Below are positions 24,401 through 32,000 of a stretch of 64,000 nt of DNA, piece after piece. Below the pieces are notes generated by a model that saw only the letters and a list, made by a program, of their open reading frames with translations, was not told the DNA's origin and did no database searches. The stretch is taken from assembly GCA_032622095.1 (NCBI GenBank), contig CP136067.1, positions 1,056,001 through 1,120,000 of the forward strand, given 5' to 3'. The stretch's first letter is position 1. Each line of letters begins with the position of its first letter. The DNA comes from Siphonodentalium dalli. Lineage: Eukaryota; Mollusca; Scaphopoda; Gadilida; Siphonodentaliidae. The position numbers were made by a program, and so were the translations under genes.

Positions 24401-25185
24401 GGTGTTTTTGGTAATAATACGCTATTTGGAACGCCCCGAAAAACATTATCAATGGCCTAGAGAACGCCCTATAAAGTGGTAATAATATCTAATATAATCT
24501 AACCCTTGATTTCCCAGGCTGCACACTGAGGCTATTTACATGCTGACCATCAACATAAACATGGTAATAACAGTGTGGTACGTGTTGTATCGTGTACTCC
24601 CTTGATGTAGATCTTATATGATGTCACAGGTCTCTTCTGTAGCTCACCACAGGGTTATAAAGTTACTCGGCCATGGTAGCACATGGACCAGTGCGTCTAC
24701 AACCAGAATCGGTTCCTGCACTGTAATATCTATACAGACATAGCCTGATTTCCAATCATAAGAGCCGATAATGAACAGACCTTCTCATTATTGTCAGCAG
24801 TCCGATGTTATGGTAAAATTACGCCCCGGAAATAGATAGCAGCCTACCGGTAGGGCCTATAAAGTGGCAATAATATCTGATATAATAATAATCTAACCCT
24901 TGATTTGCCAGGCTGCACGCTGAGGCTTTTTACATGCTGACCATCAACATAAACACGATAATAACAGTGCGGTGTTGTATCGTGTCCCTTGATGTAGATC
25001 TTATATGGTGTCACAGGCCTCTTCTGTAGCTCGATCTCGCCACTCACTTCTTCTTTGCAGTCCTCCATATAACTGTATGGCGTCGTGAAACTAGACTCCA
25101 CATAGTGGTATCCAGACTTCATGTATTCTGGTAAGAATGTATTCCCCACAATTATTTTAAGTGTAAAGTCCTGATTAACAGGCAT
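5919..25185 (-). CDS. Uncharacterised protein with DUF7918-like N-terminal domain, whole gene (3 exons)
   Basis: Spliced gene: exons 24898-25185, 18003-18159 and 5919-6475 on the - strand, 288+157+557 nt, giving 333 codons plus a stop. Junction phases are 0 and then 1, and both match. Residues 1-148 contain alternating hydrophobic, strand-like segments and the motifs NTFLPEY, YHYVES, YKIYIKG, VYVDGQHVKS, LLFSLPRF and GGIEVRCYDAKHV. This order (LPEY, YVE, VDG, FSLPRF, IEVRCY) recalls the beta-rich DUF7918 family known from fungi and some animals; this comes from memory and was not searched. The C-terminal exon is polar, with a basic middle part and an acidic, Asp/Asn/Ser-rich tail. The function is unknown. 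The gene lies head to head with DIABLO. I considered the start at 25233, but the internal ATG at 25185 begins the more protein-like segment. Confidence 0.72.
6527..6632. mobile_element. Half of a Tc1/mariner-type MITE
   Basis: Holds the right arm only (TATTTCCGACTAAATCCTGA and GGGCATTACTGTA) of the element that is complete at 18918-19085 and 8036-8217. The left arm is missing. Confidence 0.6.
6711..7175 (+). repeat. 134-bp satellite, about 3.5 units
   Basis: Units 134 bp apart carry CATAGAGCCCCACATAGACT-type landmarks, ACGACACTCCG, CATGCTTCCATCTGGGTGAG and AGAGATACACTATCTTAA. It is the same family as 8284-10382. The ORF at 6854-7054 is an artefact. Confidence 0.85.
7176..8000. other. Intronic sequence with CCCGG-rich imperfect repeat at 7835-7995
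   Basis: From 7835 to 7995 short imperfect units of the type TTCCCGATTCCCGGAAAAT and GGTCCCGG repeat. The - strand frame 7419-7631 is open for 70 codons and reads protein-like, but it has no recognised domain, no clear splice acceptor and no partner exon in phase, so it is not called. Confidence 0.5.
8036..8217. mobile_element. Tc1/mariner-type palindromic MITE
   Basis: The two arms are complementary over about 85 bp: TAATGCCCTAAATAATCGAC at the left and its mirror ending GGGCATTACTG then TA at the right. The centre is AGCTCTCAGTGAGAGCT. The same family is complete at 18918-19085. Confidence 0.75.
8284..10382 (+). repeat. 133/140-bp satellite, about 15 units
   Basis: This is the same family as 6711-7175. 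Early units are about 133 bp (GACTGGAGCAG type). From about 8900, units of 140 bp carrying GATAACACTGCGTACCGTAG dominate and are nearly identical at exact 140-bp spacing (for example 9121, 9261 and 9401). A single diverged unit also sits at 19803-19905. The homogenised late units point to recent amplification. Confidence 0.9.
10413..10535. repeat. GGACC/GGTCC-rich short repeat
   Basis: A run of GGACCGGACC followed by mirrored GGTCCGGTCC units. The sequence is strongly self-complementary. The overlapping - strand ORF 10263-10541 is a low-complexity artefact. Confidence 0.65.
10552..11036. repeat. Three fold-back units with GCCGCTAGCGGC palindromes
   Basis: At 10552-10625, about 10885-10950 and about 10962-11036, pairs of CTGCCGCTAGCGGCAG-type perfect palindromes are separated by about 20 bp and are mirror images of each other, so each arm is itself a palindrome. 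Flanks read GGCTATT...AATAGCC. No coding content. The layout resembles miniature fold-back elements. Confidence 0.75.
11037..11577. other. No gene seen
   Basis: A short duplication of TGTATGCACATTGTGGAAAT occurs at about 11159 and 11209. The ORF at 11163-11417 has no protein-like pattern. Confidence 0.4.
11578..13154 (+). repeat. 20-bp minisatellite, about 78 units
   Basis: The unit is CGTGCCCATATTACTATTAA, with variants at the first four bases (CGCG, CGCA, TGCG, GTG insert) and occasional CAGAATTAA spacers. The last unit runs directly into CTATTTCTTTGGCTTC, the arm of a fold-back element. In sister copies of that element the arm reads, in reverse complement, CTCCTAAATTACTATTTCTT, so the unit probably grew out of it. 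Confidence 0.95.
13145..13550. mobile_element. Fold-back element bordering the minisatellite
   Basis: The left arm (13150-13240, ATTTGATTCGAGTCGAGGAA ... GTGATCAGATATCGATTTT) is the inverse of the right arm (13433-13535). One-arm relatives lie at 5050-5285 and 17155-17300. No transposase is present. Confidence 0.75.
13603..13885. mobile_element. Palindromic MITE
   Basis: The outer arms read ACCATCTCCTTTTATACTCA on the left and the mirror TGAGTATAAAAGGAGATGGT on the right, with inner arms around CCATGGATTAGT and CTCATGTGCTC. Arms extend about 95 bp. Superfamily not determined. Confidence 0.75.
14326..16012 (+). mobile_element. Second pearl/Helitron-like element
   Basis: About nine ~163-bp monomers of the same family as 1-3198, followed by the same tail (GACGACGGACGACAAAGCC) and the same terminal hairpin at 15981-16010. 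The tail carries a longer CACACACGCACACACAC run. ORFs in this region are artefacts of the repeat. Confidence 0.8.
16120..16250. repeat. Fold-back
   Basis: GTGTACAGTTATGTG and TTCTTGTACTCATCCA on the left are mirrored by TGGACGAGTACAAGAA and CTCATACTGTACAC on the right, around a ~30-bp centre. A second pair, ACAATGTTGTG / CACAATATTGT, lies outside. ORFs 16034-16261 and 16136-16381 are artefacts. Confidence 0.65.
16786..17150 (+). repeat. 30/57-bp minisatellite
   Basis: Units GTAGAGATCATATTCCACCA plus GTTAACACCC alternate with a longer unit containing GATCATGCCATGAATCTCTA. The array recurs in inverted orientation at 17757-17990, so 16786-17990 forms one large inverted repeat with MITEs at its centre. 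Confidence 0.8.
17288..17688. mobile_element. piggyBac-type MITE (copy 1)
   Basis: The right end is TGTTGGGTAAAGGG followed by TTAA; the left end is CCTTTACCCAACA. It is almost the same as the 22783-23174 copy. It holds two ~68-bp hairpins (AATGCATTCTCTTATATATG ... CATATATAAGAGAATGCATT) in inverted orientation. The left TTAA is separated from the end by two extra bases. Confidence 0.75.
17757..17990 (-). repeat. Inverted copy of the 16786-17150 minisatellite
   Basis: GTGGAATATGATCTCTA and AGATTCATGGCATGATCT are the reverse complement of the units at 16786-17150. The right border touches exon 2 of the - strand gene. ORF 17822-18028 is not a gene. Confidence 0.75.
18003..18159 (-). CDS. Exon 2 of the DUF7918-like gene
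   Basis: The acceptor is TATTTTGTTTTAG before 18159 and the donor is TCAG/GTAAAG after 18003. The exon is 157 nt, enters in phase 0 and leaves in phase 1. It encodes VVKGLRQGEFTKELLFSLPR, then FARDIDDRISAELQSEVGG and IEVRCYDAKHVIS. There is no stop in frame and no methionine, so simple ORF calling misses it. The phase fits exon 1 (ending AGG at 24898) and exon 3 (starting at 6475). Confidence 0.75.
18194..18564. mobile_element. hAT-type MITE with 8-bp TSD
   Basis: Terminal inverted repeats CAAGCCTGCAAATAGCG / CGCTATTTGCAGGCTTG bound 18202-18556. The 8-bp direct repeat TTGCTAGG flanks both ends (18194-18201, 18557-18564). TIRs starting CA and an 8-bp TSD are typical of hAT. The arms extend about 80 bp. 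Confidence 0.85.
18918..19085. mobile_element. Tc1/mariner-type MITE, complete
   Basis: Flanked by TA (18918-18919 and 19084-19085). TIRs start CAGTAATG and continue CCTAAATAATCGACTCCTTA; they are complementary almost to the centre. TA duplication plus short TIRs suggests Tc1/mariner mobilisation. ORF 19023-19244 is an artefact. Confidence 0.85.
19171..19532. mobile_element. Truncated hAT-type MITE copy
   Basis: Starts CAAGCCTGAAAAAAGTGTCT and keeps the left arm and middle of the 18202-18556 family. The right arm stops after GCAAATGACAG, where a LINE fragment begins. Confidence 0.7.
19533..19756 (+). mobile_element. Non-LTR retrotransposon (LINE) reverse transcriptase fragment, frameshifted
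   Basis: The first frame gives SLDTGELPTDWRSENIS. After a one-base shift near 19590 a second frame gives PIYKKGDVHNPENYRPVSLT and CKILEH...HGFRSG. These are the conserved N-terminal reverse transcriptase blocks of CR1/Jockey/L2-type LINEs (DW, KKGD, NYRP-SL, HGFR). The fragment is cut at both ends; the catalytic FADD box is absent. It is a dead remnant inside an intron. Confidence 0.85.
19803..19905 (+). repeat. Single diverged unit of the 134-bp satellite
   Basis: Carries the CATGCTTCCATCTGTGTGAG and GGCTCCCTGTGGGTTA landmarks of the 8284-10382 array. Confidence 0.75.
19907..20160. mobile_element. piggyBac-type MITE (CCCTTTGAGTGCC family)
   Basis: TTAA at both borders (19907-19910, 20157-20160); TIRs CCCTTTGAGTGCCA / TGGCACTCAAAGGG. 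One ~68-bp hairpin with AGTCGACCATAGGTCGCCT lies inside. A second member is at 59718-60162. TTAA target and CCC termini are typical of piggyBac. Confidence 0.85.
20170..21232. mobile_element. Larger TTAA-type MITE relative, split by the 19907-20160 element
   Basis: The right end ATGCTGCACCAGCATGAAAG then GGTTAA is mirrored at the left by CATTACTGGAGCTGCACTTA. Inside are imperfect hairpins (TCTCTTATATATGTGTCTCC and GAGGCTCCCTATAT types). Sister sequence lies at 59683-60355. No gene is seen between 20161 and 21366. Confidence 0.6.
21368..21675. mobile_element. MITE with GC-rich minisatellite core (copy 1)
   Basis: TA at both ends; TIRs CCCCGCTGGACAAAA / TTTTGTCCAGCAGGG. The core is tandem ~20-bp units of the type CGGCCGAACGGCAAGTACAC. 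The overlapping ORFs on both strands are repeat artefacts. Confidence 0.8.
21676..22126. other. No gene seen
   Basis: AT-rich intron sequence. Around 22090-22120 CATGTTATTACTATTATTAC matches the right flank of the palindrome at 28889-29062, which links the two as copies of one dispersed family. Confidence 0.4.
22127..22292. repeat. Palindromic ~22-bp minisatellite (CTTAAG core)
   Basis: Units of the type ATTTGCGCTTAAGCATAAAT, each close to self-complementary around CTTAAG. Related arrays lie at 22660-22757 and 23191-23318. Confidence 0.8.
22660..23318. repeat. Palindromic CTTAAG minisatellite split by a piggyBac-type MITE
   Basis: Units at 22660-22757 (TTTGCGCTTAAGCATAAATC) continue at 23191-23318. 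The MITE at 22783-23174 interrupts them. Confidence 0.75.
22779..23178. mobile_element. piggyBac-type MITE (copy 2, intact)
   Basis: TTAA duplications at 22779-22782 and 23175-23178; TIRs CCCTTTACCCAACA / TGTTGGGTAAAGGG. The 392-bp body contains two ~68-bp hairpins in inverted orientation and a TTTGGCCGGTTTTGGCCGGT stretch. Nearly the same as 17288-17688. Confidence 0.88.
23319..23866. other. No gene seen; part of a local segmental duplication
   Basis: The stretch 23655-23825 (CACCACAGGGTTATAAAGTT ... TTTCCAATCATAAGAG) recurs at 24648-24765. No coding signal was found. Confidence 0.55.
23867..24245. mobile_element. MITE with GC-rich minisatellite core (copy 2)
   Basis: TA borders and TIRs CCCCGCTGGACAAAACAAG / CTTGTTTTGTCAAGCAGGG. 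The core carries CGGCCGAACGGCAAGTACAC-type units interrupted by a non-repeat insert at about 24045-24095. Confidence 0.8.
24246..24503. repeat. Dispersed repeat shared with 44370-44620
   Basis: CATTATTTTCTTGAAATAAA, ATACGCTATTTGGAACGCCC and GCCTAGAGAACGCCCTATAA occur in both places. A GGCCGATAATAAACAGAGC inverted pair forms an internal fold-back. Confidence 0.7.
24504..24645 (-). pseudogene. Decayed duplicate of exon 1 (3' half) of the DUF7918-like gene
   Basis: On the - strand it reads ELQKRPVTSYKIYIKG and then shifts frame: relative to the intact exon there is an extra codon after AAGGGA and a further net four-base insertion after GATACAACA. The frame closes at a TGA within VYVDG. The duplication also includes intron sequence beyond the donor (CAAGGGTTAGATTATA). 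Confidence 0.8.
24898..25185 (-). CDS. Exon 1 of the DUF7918-like gene
   Basis: Starts at ATG 25185, 96 codons, donor AGG/GTTAGA at 24898/24897, leaving in phase 0. Motifs seen: FTLKIIVGNTFLPEY, GYHYVESSF, CKEEVSGEIELQKRP, YKIYIKGHD and VYVDGQHVKSLSVQPGK. The alternation of hydrophobic residues suggests a beta-sandwich. An in-frame ATG lies 16 codons upstream (25233). A broken copy of its 3' half sits 390 bp downstream. Confidence 0.72.
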
Positions 25186-25686
25186 TATATATTTTATTTT
25201 TAGTGGAATTAATACAGGCTTAATATAAAGCAAATATATAGATTGAGCAACGACGGTGTGTAGAAATTCTTCTAACCCAAACTATGCATTGCAATACATC
25301 TAAATTACAGGTATTTGTGATAATAATTGGTTTGTCTTAATAGGAACAATGCAAAGCGTAGAAACAAACGCAGTCTAATATATCAGTCGCCTCAAATTCA
25401 CTGATCTACGTCACCATATCCATCGTCAAAAGGCTGAACATCTGGGAATCTTCCCACTATTCTTAGAACGTTTGTAACCAGTGAGTAACAATGAAATTTC
25501 TTGAATCCACACCGAAACTCAAACCACGTCGCTTTAAATTTACCGTTCATGTTCAGTCACCGTTAAACAAGACCAATATTTTAACAACGTATTTTGCAAT
25601 TAGTCCGCATGGCCTTGTATATTGTAGGTAACTTTTAACTTCGAAACATGACTCAAATTCAATTCGGCTAGATATAAATTTGGACG
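25186..25686. promoter_or_regulatory. DIABLO: Bidirectional promoter region (inferred)
   Basis: About 500 bp separate the start codons of two divergent genes. No strong TATA box is visible at a suitable distance on either strand and no repeat was recognised here, unlike almost everywhere else in the window. The call is inferred from position only. Confidence 0.5.
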
Positions 25687-25893
25687 ATGTTACAATTTTT
25701 ACTGACCAAGTTCAATGTTCTTACATTTGTTCGTAGTGCGACTGTTAGACTGAATAAACCAAACGGATTCCGTGAAGTCTTGTCACACAGAAACACTTTA
25801 AACAATCTAATAATTGGTGCGGTCCTGGCAACAAAACTGTCCTCACCGGAAAATGAAGATGTCGAAGAGGAAACCAAACAATTAAAACTGAAG
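25687..25893 (+). CDS. DIABLO: DIABLO exon 1 (targeting peptide and IAP-binding motif)
   Basis: ATG at 25687; 69 codons; donor AAG/GTAAGG at 25893, phase 0. The N-terminus is positively charged with no acidic residue before Glu30 (a typical mitochondrial presequence), then LNNLIIGAVLATK at residues 38-50. Cleavage before Ala45 would expose AVLA. The acidic stretch ENEDVEEE follows. Confidence 0.85.
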
Positions 25894-26045
25894 GTAAGGT
25901 ACAGCCTGATACCTTGAAGGCGGCGAGGACAAGATGACAGGTCCGATTAAGCACAGGGGTTTGACAAGATGATAGTAAATAAAAAATATAATAGATATCT
26001 CATATATATTTTGAAGACCTCTGTCTGTATGTATGTTTGTTTGTT

Positions 26046-26077
<32 letters not shown>

Positions 26078-29000
26078 ATTAATACAAATCTACGATTCTC
26101 GACCGATCGGGACGAAACTTGGTACGTGTGTGTAGTTTGACCAGGCGGTGAACGTTGTCGTATTGGCGAGCCCGTGCGGCGCCCGCTTCGCGCATGCGCA
26201 GACGAGATCTCGGCAACGGGTGGAGCTATCGACTTGAAATTTGGTATGTGAATGTGTCTTGCCCCGGATACGAATTTTATCGGGTCGCCGAGCCCGTGCG
26301 ACGCCAGCTTCGCGCATGCGCAGACCAGATCTCGGAAACGGGTGGAGCTATCGACTTGAAATTTGGTATGTGAATGTATCTTGCCCCGGATACGAATTTT
26401 ATCGGGTCGCCGAGCCCGTGCGACGCCAGCTTCGCGCATGCGCAGACGAGATCTCGGAAACGGGTGGAGCTATCGACTTGAAATTTGGTTTTTGAATGCG
26501 ACGCCAGCTTCGCGCATGCTCAGACCAGATCTCGGAAACGGGTAGAGCTATCGACTTGAAATTTGGTTTTTGAATAGCCCGGATGAATAGCCCGGACAAC
26601 GTCGGGCTCATCGGCTAGTCTCATATATATTTTGAAGACCTCTGTCTGTATGTATGTTTGTTTGTTTGTTTGTTTGTTTGTCTGTCTGTCATTTATACAA
26701 ATCTACGATTCTCGACCGATCGGGACGAAACTTGGTACGTGTGTGTAGTTTGACCAGGCGGTGAACGTTGTCGTATTGGCGAGCCCGTGCGGCGCCCGCT
26801 TCGCGCATGCGCAGACGAGATCTCGGAAACGGGTGGAGCTATCGACTTGAAATTTGCTATGTGAATGTATCTTGCCCCGGATACGAATTTTATCGGGTCG
26901 CCGAGTCCGTGCGACGCCAGCTTCGCGCATGCGCAGACTAGATCTCGGAAACGGGTGGAGCTATCGACTTGAAATTTGCTATGTGAATGTATCTTGCACC
27001 GGATACAAATTTTATCGGGTCGCCGAGCCCGTGCGACGCCAGCTTCGCCCGTGCGACGCCAGCTTCGCGCATGCGCAGACCAGATCTCGGAAACGGGTGG
27101 AGCTATCGACTTGAAATTTGGTTTTTGAATAGCCCGGACAACGTCGGGCTCATCGGCTAGTCTATTATATATTTTGGAAGATCTGTGTGTGTGTTTGTGT
27201 GTCTGTGTGTGTGTCTGTCTGTAATCGATGGACTCAAAAACGGCCGAGCCGATTTCGATGAAACTTGGTATGTGTGGGTATTTTCGGCCGGGGAGTGACA
27301 TGGGCCTATTAATTTGCCCGTGCGACGTAACCTTGACCTTGAAATCGGGTAATTTCAAGGTCAAACGCCCGAACATCACGGGATTTCGATGAAACTTGGT
27401 ATGTGGGTGTATTTTCGGCCGGGGAGTGGCATAAACCTATTAATTTGCCCGTGCGACGTGACATTGACCTTGAAATCGGGTCATTTCAAGGTCAAACGCC
27501 CGAATATCACGGGATTTCGATGAAACTTGGTATGTGGGGGTACTTTCGTATGGGGAGTCTCATAAGCATATTAATTTGCCCGTGCGACGTGACCTTGGCC
27601 TTGAAATCGGGTCATTTCAAGGTCAAACGCCCGAATATCACGGGATTTCGATGAAACTTGGTATGTGGGGGTACTTTCGTATGGGGAGTCTCATAAGCAT
27701 ATTCATGTGACCTTGACCTTGAAATCGGGTCAATTCAAGGTCAAATCGCCAATTTTGATGGTATTTCGACGAAATTTTATACATAGGGTTACTTTTGTCC
27801 ACTGGGTGTTTTGGACGGGTCAAATCGTGACCCCCGACCTGACCTTGACCTTCAAAATGATCAATTCAAGGTCAAATCGTGTAAAACCGGATGGATTTCG
27901 ACGGGTACTTTTGTCGGGTACTTTTGTTCGGGCAGTGTTTTGTACGGGTCAAATCGTGACCCCACTTGACCTTGGCCTTCAAAATAGACAATTCAAGGTC
28001 AAAGCCCGGACGAAGTCGGGTCACCTTCTAGTATAGATATATATATATAGATATATATAGATATATAGGTAATATATAAAGAATAGGGACGCAACTAGGG
28101 GATTAGCGATTTACGTCATATTTTTTATTTTTTGAGTATCACGAAAATTAGAAACATGAAAAAACGTTACGCTCATGGCGCTCTCCATATTCATTGCTAT
28201 TATGACTGTTATACATCAACGTGACCGCTGTGATTTACATTTAGCATGGCATTGGCAATATCACCTTATGTTCTCTTTATATCACCGCGACGCCAGGTTT
28301 CATTTTCGAACCGTCCGCTGATTTCTCTGACACGGTGCCAGGCACATCCCCGTCGTAATTAGTTGGCGGTGTCGGGCAAAATTGTACACAGATAATAAAA
28401 GGGCCGAGGAATCTCTGCCGTTTGCATCATGCTGTCCGAATATTTCCAGGGCATGTTAATGTTATTAACGATGTAGCTATTGCAATATGTGATTTCCGCT
28501 TTAGGTCGAAATATTCGGACCACTGCTGCAAACAGCTCGTCCAAGAGTTGATAATTTTTGCCCGGACACCGTTTCCCAGCAGCGTGTCACAGAGGGCAGC
28601 CAACGCTTCGAAAATGAAACTTACCGTTGCGGTGATATCAAAGAGAAAATAGGTGATGTAGTCAATGCGAAGTTAAATTTCAGTTACATGCGGTCATATC
28701 GATGTATAATAGTCATATTAGCAATCTCTCTGAAGATCACTACAATCGATAACGTTTTGGCTTTCCTATTTTCGAGGCAAAATGTTTATAAATAAACTTT
28801 TGTAGGTCAAATCACTAATCCCCTTGATTCATTCCTAGTCTTTTATTACTATTTATTATTACTTATTTTTATTTTTATTATTATAACAATAACATGATTT
28901 TTGAGGGCGTTATGGTTTATTAACGGCCCGGCTGGAATGATTAACAGCCCAAGGGCCTATTAGCGGCCCGAGACGAAGTCGAGGGACGCTAATAGGCCCG

Positions 29001-32000
29001 AGGGCTGTTAATCATTCCAGAGGGCCGTTAATAAACCATAATGCCCGATGAAATCATGTTATTACTATTATTACCACAGTTTTGGACATTTGACCCATTT
29101 GAGGATTTAGTGGATTTGATATCATTTGACTTGTCAGCTGACACGGACTGACGGAGTCTCGAAAATAGGACAGGGGGAAAACCAGCATTGGAGACGAGTA
29201 ACAACCAATGAGAGGTTGACAGCTAAAATTATCAATGCATACATGTACTTACGCTTGATACAATAATTCAATCATGACATTGCTTTCATATTTAAGACAC
29301 AGTTTATTCTATACATTAGTCACAATCAATGGTATTCAACATGTCTGCCAATATCGGTGTTGTCTTGTCGGGATTCAGTTCTGTTCTGTTCTTCTCGATA
29401 GCTGGGAGTGACGTCACATCCTCGGGTGCACTCGTACCGGATAACCGGTACTCTTCGGGACCTAAAACCGCTACATTCCCCCAAGCTTTGAAAAGAGGGC
29501 CCTGTTGGAGGGGGGTGAAGAATTCGTCCATCCATCGTCATTAGTCAGTCCAAGTTCCAACAAGACTTCTGTTACGTCATAGGCCTCCGTGGGCTCGGTT
29601 GCAGAGTCTTGTAGTCGACGCATTGGATCCTGAACATCGGATGACTGACGAACACTTGTAACTTTGTCGAGGAAGGCACCGTCATATGGATGGCTGGCAG
29701 AGTGGAATTTCTCAGCATCTCGTATCATCCAACTACCATTTTGTGTCATATCTGGTAATGTCTTCGCCATTGTATCGGTCAAATGATTGTCTGGCCAGCT
29801 TGTTTACACCGCCCAATGTCTTGGCTCCATTGGGTGACCAGTTAAGTTCTTGATCCGGAACGCATGTCGTAGGTACAGTAAGTTCCTTCTGTCGAACCGT
29901 ATAGAGGTGGTCTGCACTATGTATACTCTGGCCATGGTGAATAGCTGCTGACATTCACTTCTTGGTCCACTCGACCGATAACCATTGACTGGGTTCTGCG
30001 TGTTATGCTTCGTGGAATATGTACATCAATGCAGAGTGAAAGAGAAACCGGGGCCCGGCATTCTCAGTACAACATACAAATGGTGGTTCAATGTCGGTGT
30101 AGTATATCAGCTGGCCCGATATCCATTACCGACAACGCAACCCCCATGTTGGATTCACTCATTGCTGCATTAACTGTGAATATCATTTAAACGTTGCGAA
30201 CAAGCATATGATTACGTTCAGTGAGTCATGGAGGTACATTTCCCTACTGGAACCCGCATCATTCTGGCGACAAGTAATGGTCTTAATAGTTTGCCATGGG
30301 GTCTGATGATACTCTGACCATGGCTGTGGATCTCTTCATTGTAGTTAGTAATTGCGATCCACGTCTGATTCGGACTCACTTGCCACCAGGATCCCAAGGC
30401 CATTGATCTGGAGAACCTGCTTTATTTCGGAGCCAGGTGTGATTCATTGGATTCTGGCTTGGGTTCTCCCTGTATGTTTGTTCGGCACTTACAGGTATGA
30501 AACCTGAACTTGGTTTGCAGATCCAGGTCGACCTGCTTTCCGAACTGCCCTTAGTCAATAGGTCATTATCCAGTTGATGGTTCGGCTGGTCGTATACCTG
30601 TGTTGTTGATAAAACATCATTCACGATGTCAGGAGGCTTCAGATATATTGGATGTTGCTCTGGCTGTTCATCGTCAAAGAAAGGTGGCTTGTTCATTTGA
30701 CCCGCAGTTTCACCACAAGAGTCAAAGGGAGCCTGGCTTAGAACTGTTGACGCAGCATCTAAGACAATAGCGGATGATTCCCGAACTGTTGGAACAGCGT
30801 CTGAGATGTTAACGTCTGATTCCAGGACTGCCGAATCAGCATCAGAGAAGCCTGATGTGATCGAATACATGGTCGAGTTAAAGCCAATTTTCTCGTATTC
30901 AAGGAAGGATATATCGCCATCGGATGTCAAAGACTCAAACTGTGCGAGAAGAGGGATCTGGGCGTCTCTCAGATCGCCTCTGTCTCCACCTGACCATCCT
31001 TGCTGCTGAAGCAGAACTGCATCTTCTTCAGATTCTGAATAATCTATTGACCTCAGCTCCAGAGAAACGCTATCGTCCCATTCTAGATTGATATCATAGA
31101 TCGGCGACTCTTCATCTTGTAAGAAGCTTGTGTTGGCATCGTGGTTGATATATGTCTCATCCGGCGATAGTGGTTTATGCTGAACTGCATTTCTGGAATA
31201 GAATGCATACTCATCTGGTGTCAGGAGTTGCATGTCGTCTATTTCAGACTGTACATTCAGCAGTTTGTCGGACAAGGTTGTCAGTTCCTGTACCAGTGTC
31301 CCTGGTTGTTCATCGCTGATAAATGGCCCAGACGCAGAATCATTTACCTCCAATGATAAAGCGGGTGTCGGCATAATAGGAAGACTCGTGGTTGTTGGAG
31401 CTTCAGTCTTCAACTCAGAGCTGGAAAACATCAAAGTTGTTGGACCAAGAGACTCGGATCTGGATGTAAACGTTTCTGGCAATGGCGTTATTGGGACCTC
31501 AAAATCTCGGAAATCGAGACGGCGAGTATCTTTCTGCACCAAAGAAATCTTGCGAAACGATTCTTCTAAAGATGATAATCGAACCTCAAAATCTCGGAAA
31601 TCAAGACGGGGAGGATCTTTCTGAATTGAAGAAGTTTGTCGGGAATCTCTGTCGACAGGGAGCTGTGTGACTGTATTGTTGTCAGCTACTTCTTCCCCAA
31701 CTAATTCAATTGGGCTGCCCTCTACTCTCTTATTTCCATGTGCCGACTTGATGGCTATTGTTGACGGCCGATTGTCCAGGACTGCCGTTTTGGATGCCAT
31801 CTTTTCTGATAATTTGCATCGTGGCAACTTCTTGACAAGTAAGCCAGATTGTTTGGATGCTGGCTGGTTGTAGGCCACTTGCCCTGCCATAGTGTCTTCT
31901 GATGTGTTGACCGTTTGATTAGAATGGCGGTATGCAGGAACACTGTCGGTCTCTATGGAACTCGTACATAATGGTTGGTCATGTGCGGCCATTCTGGATG

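Noticed and set aside
26693-27379. 228-codon - strand ORF
   Set aside because: It crosses two Helitrons and consists of their tandem core units and simple repeats.
28359-28652. Overlapping ORFs on both strands
   Set aside because: Inside a TIR-bounded non-coding element with an internal fold-back; no domain.
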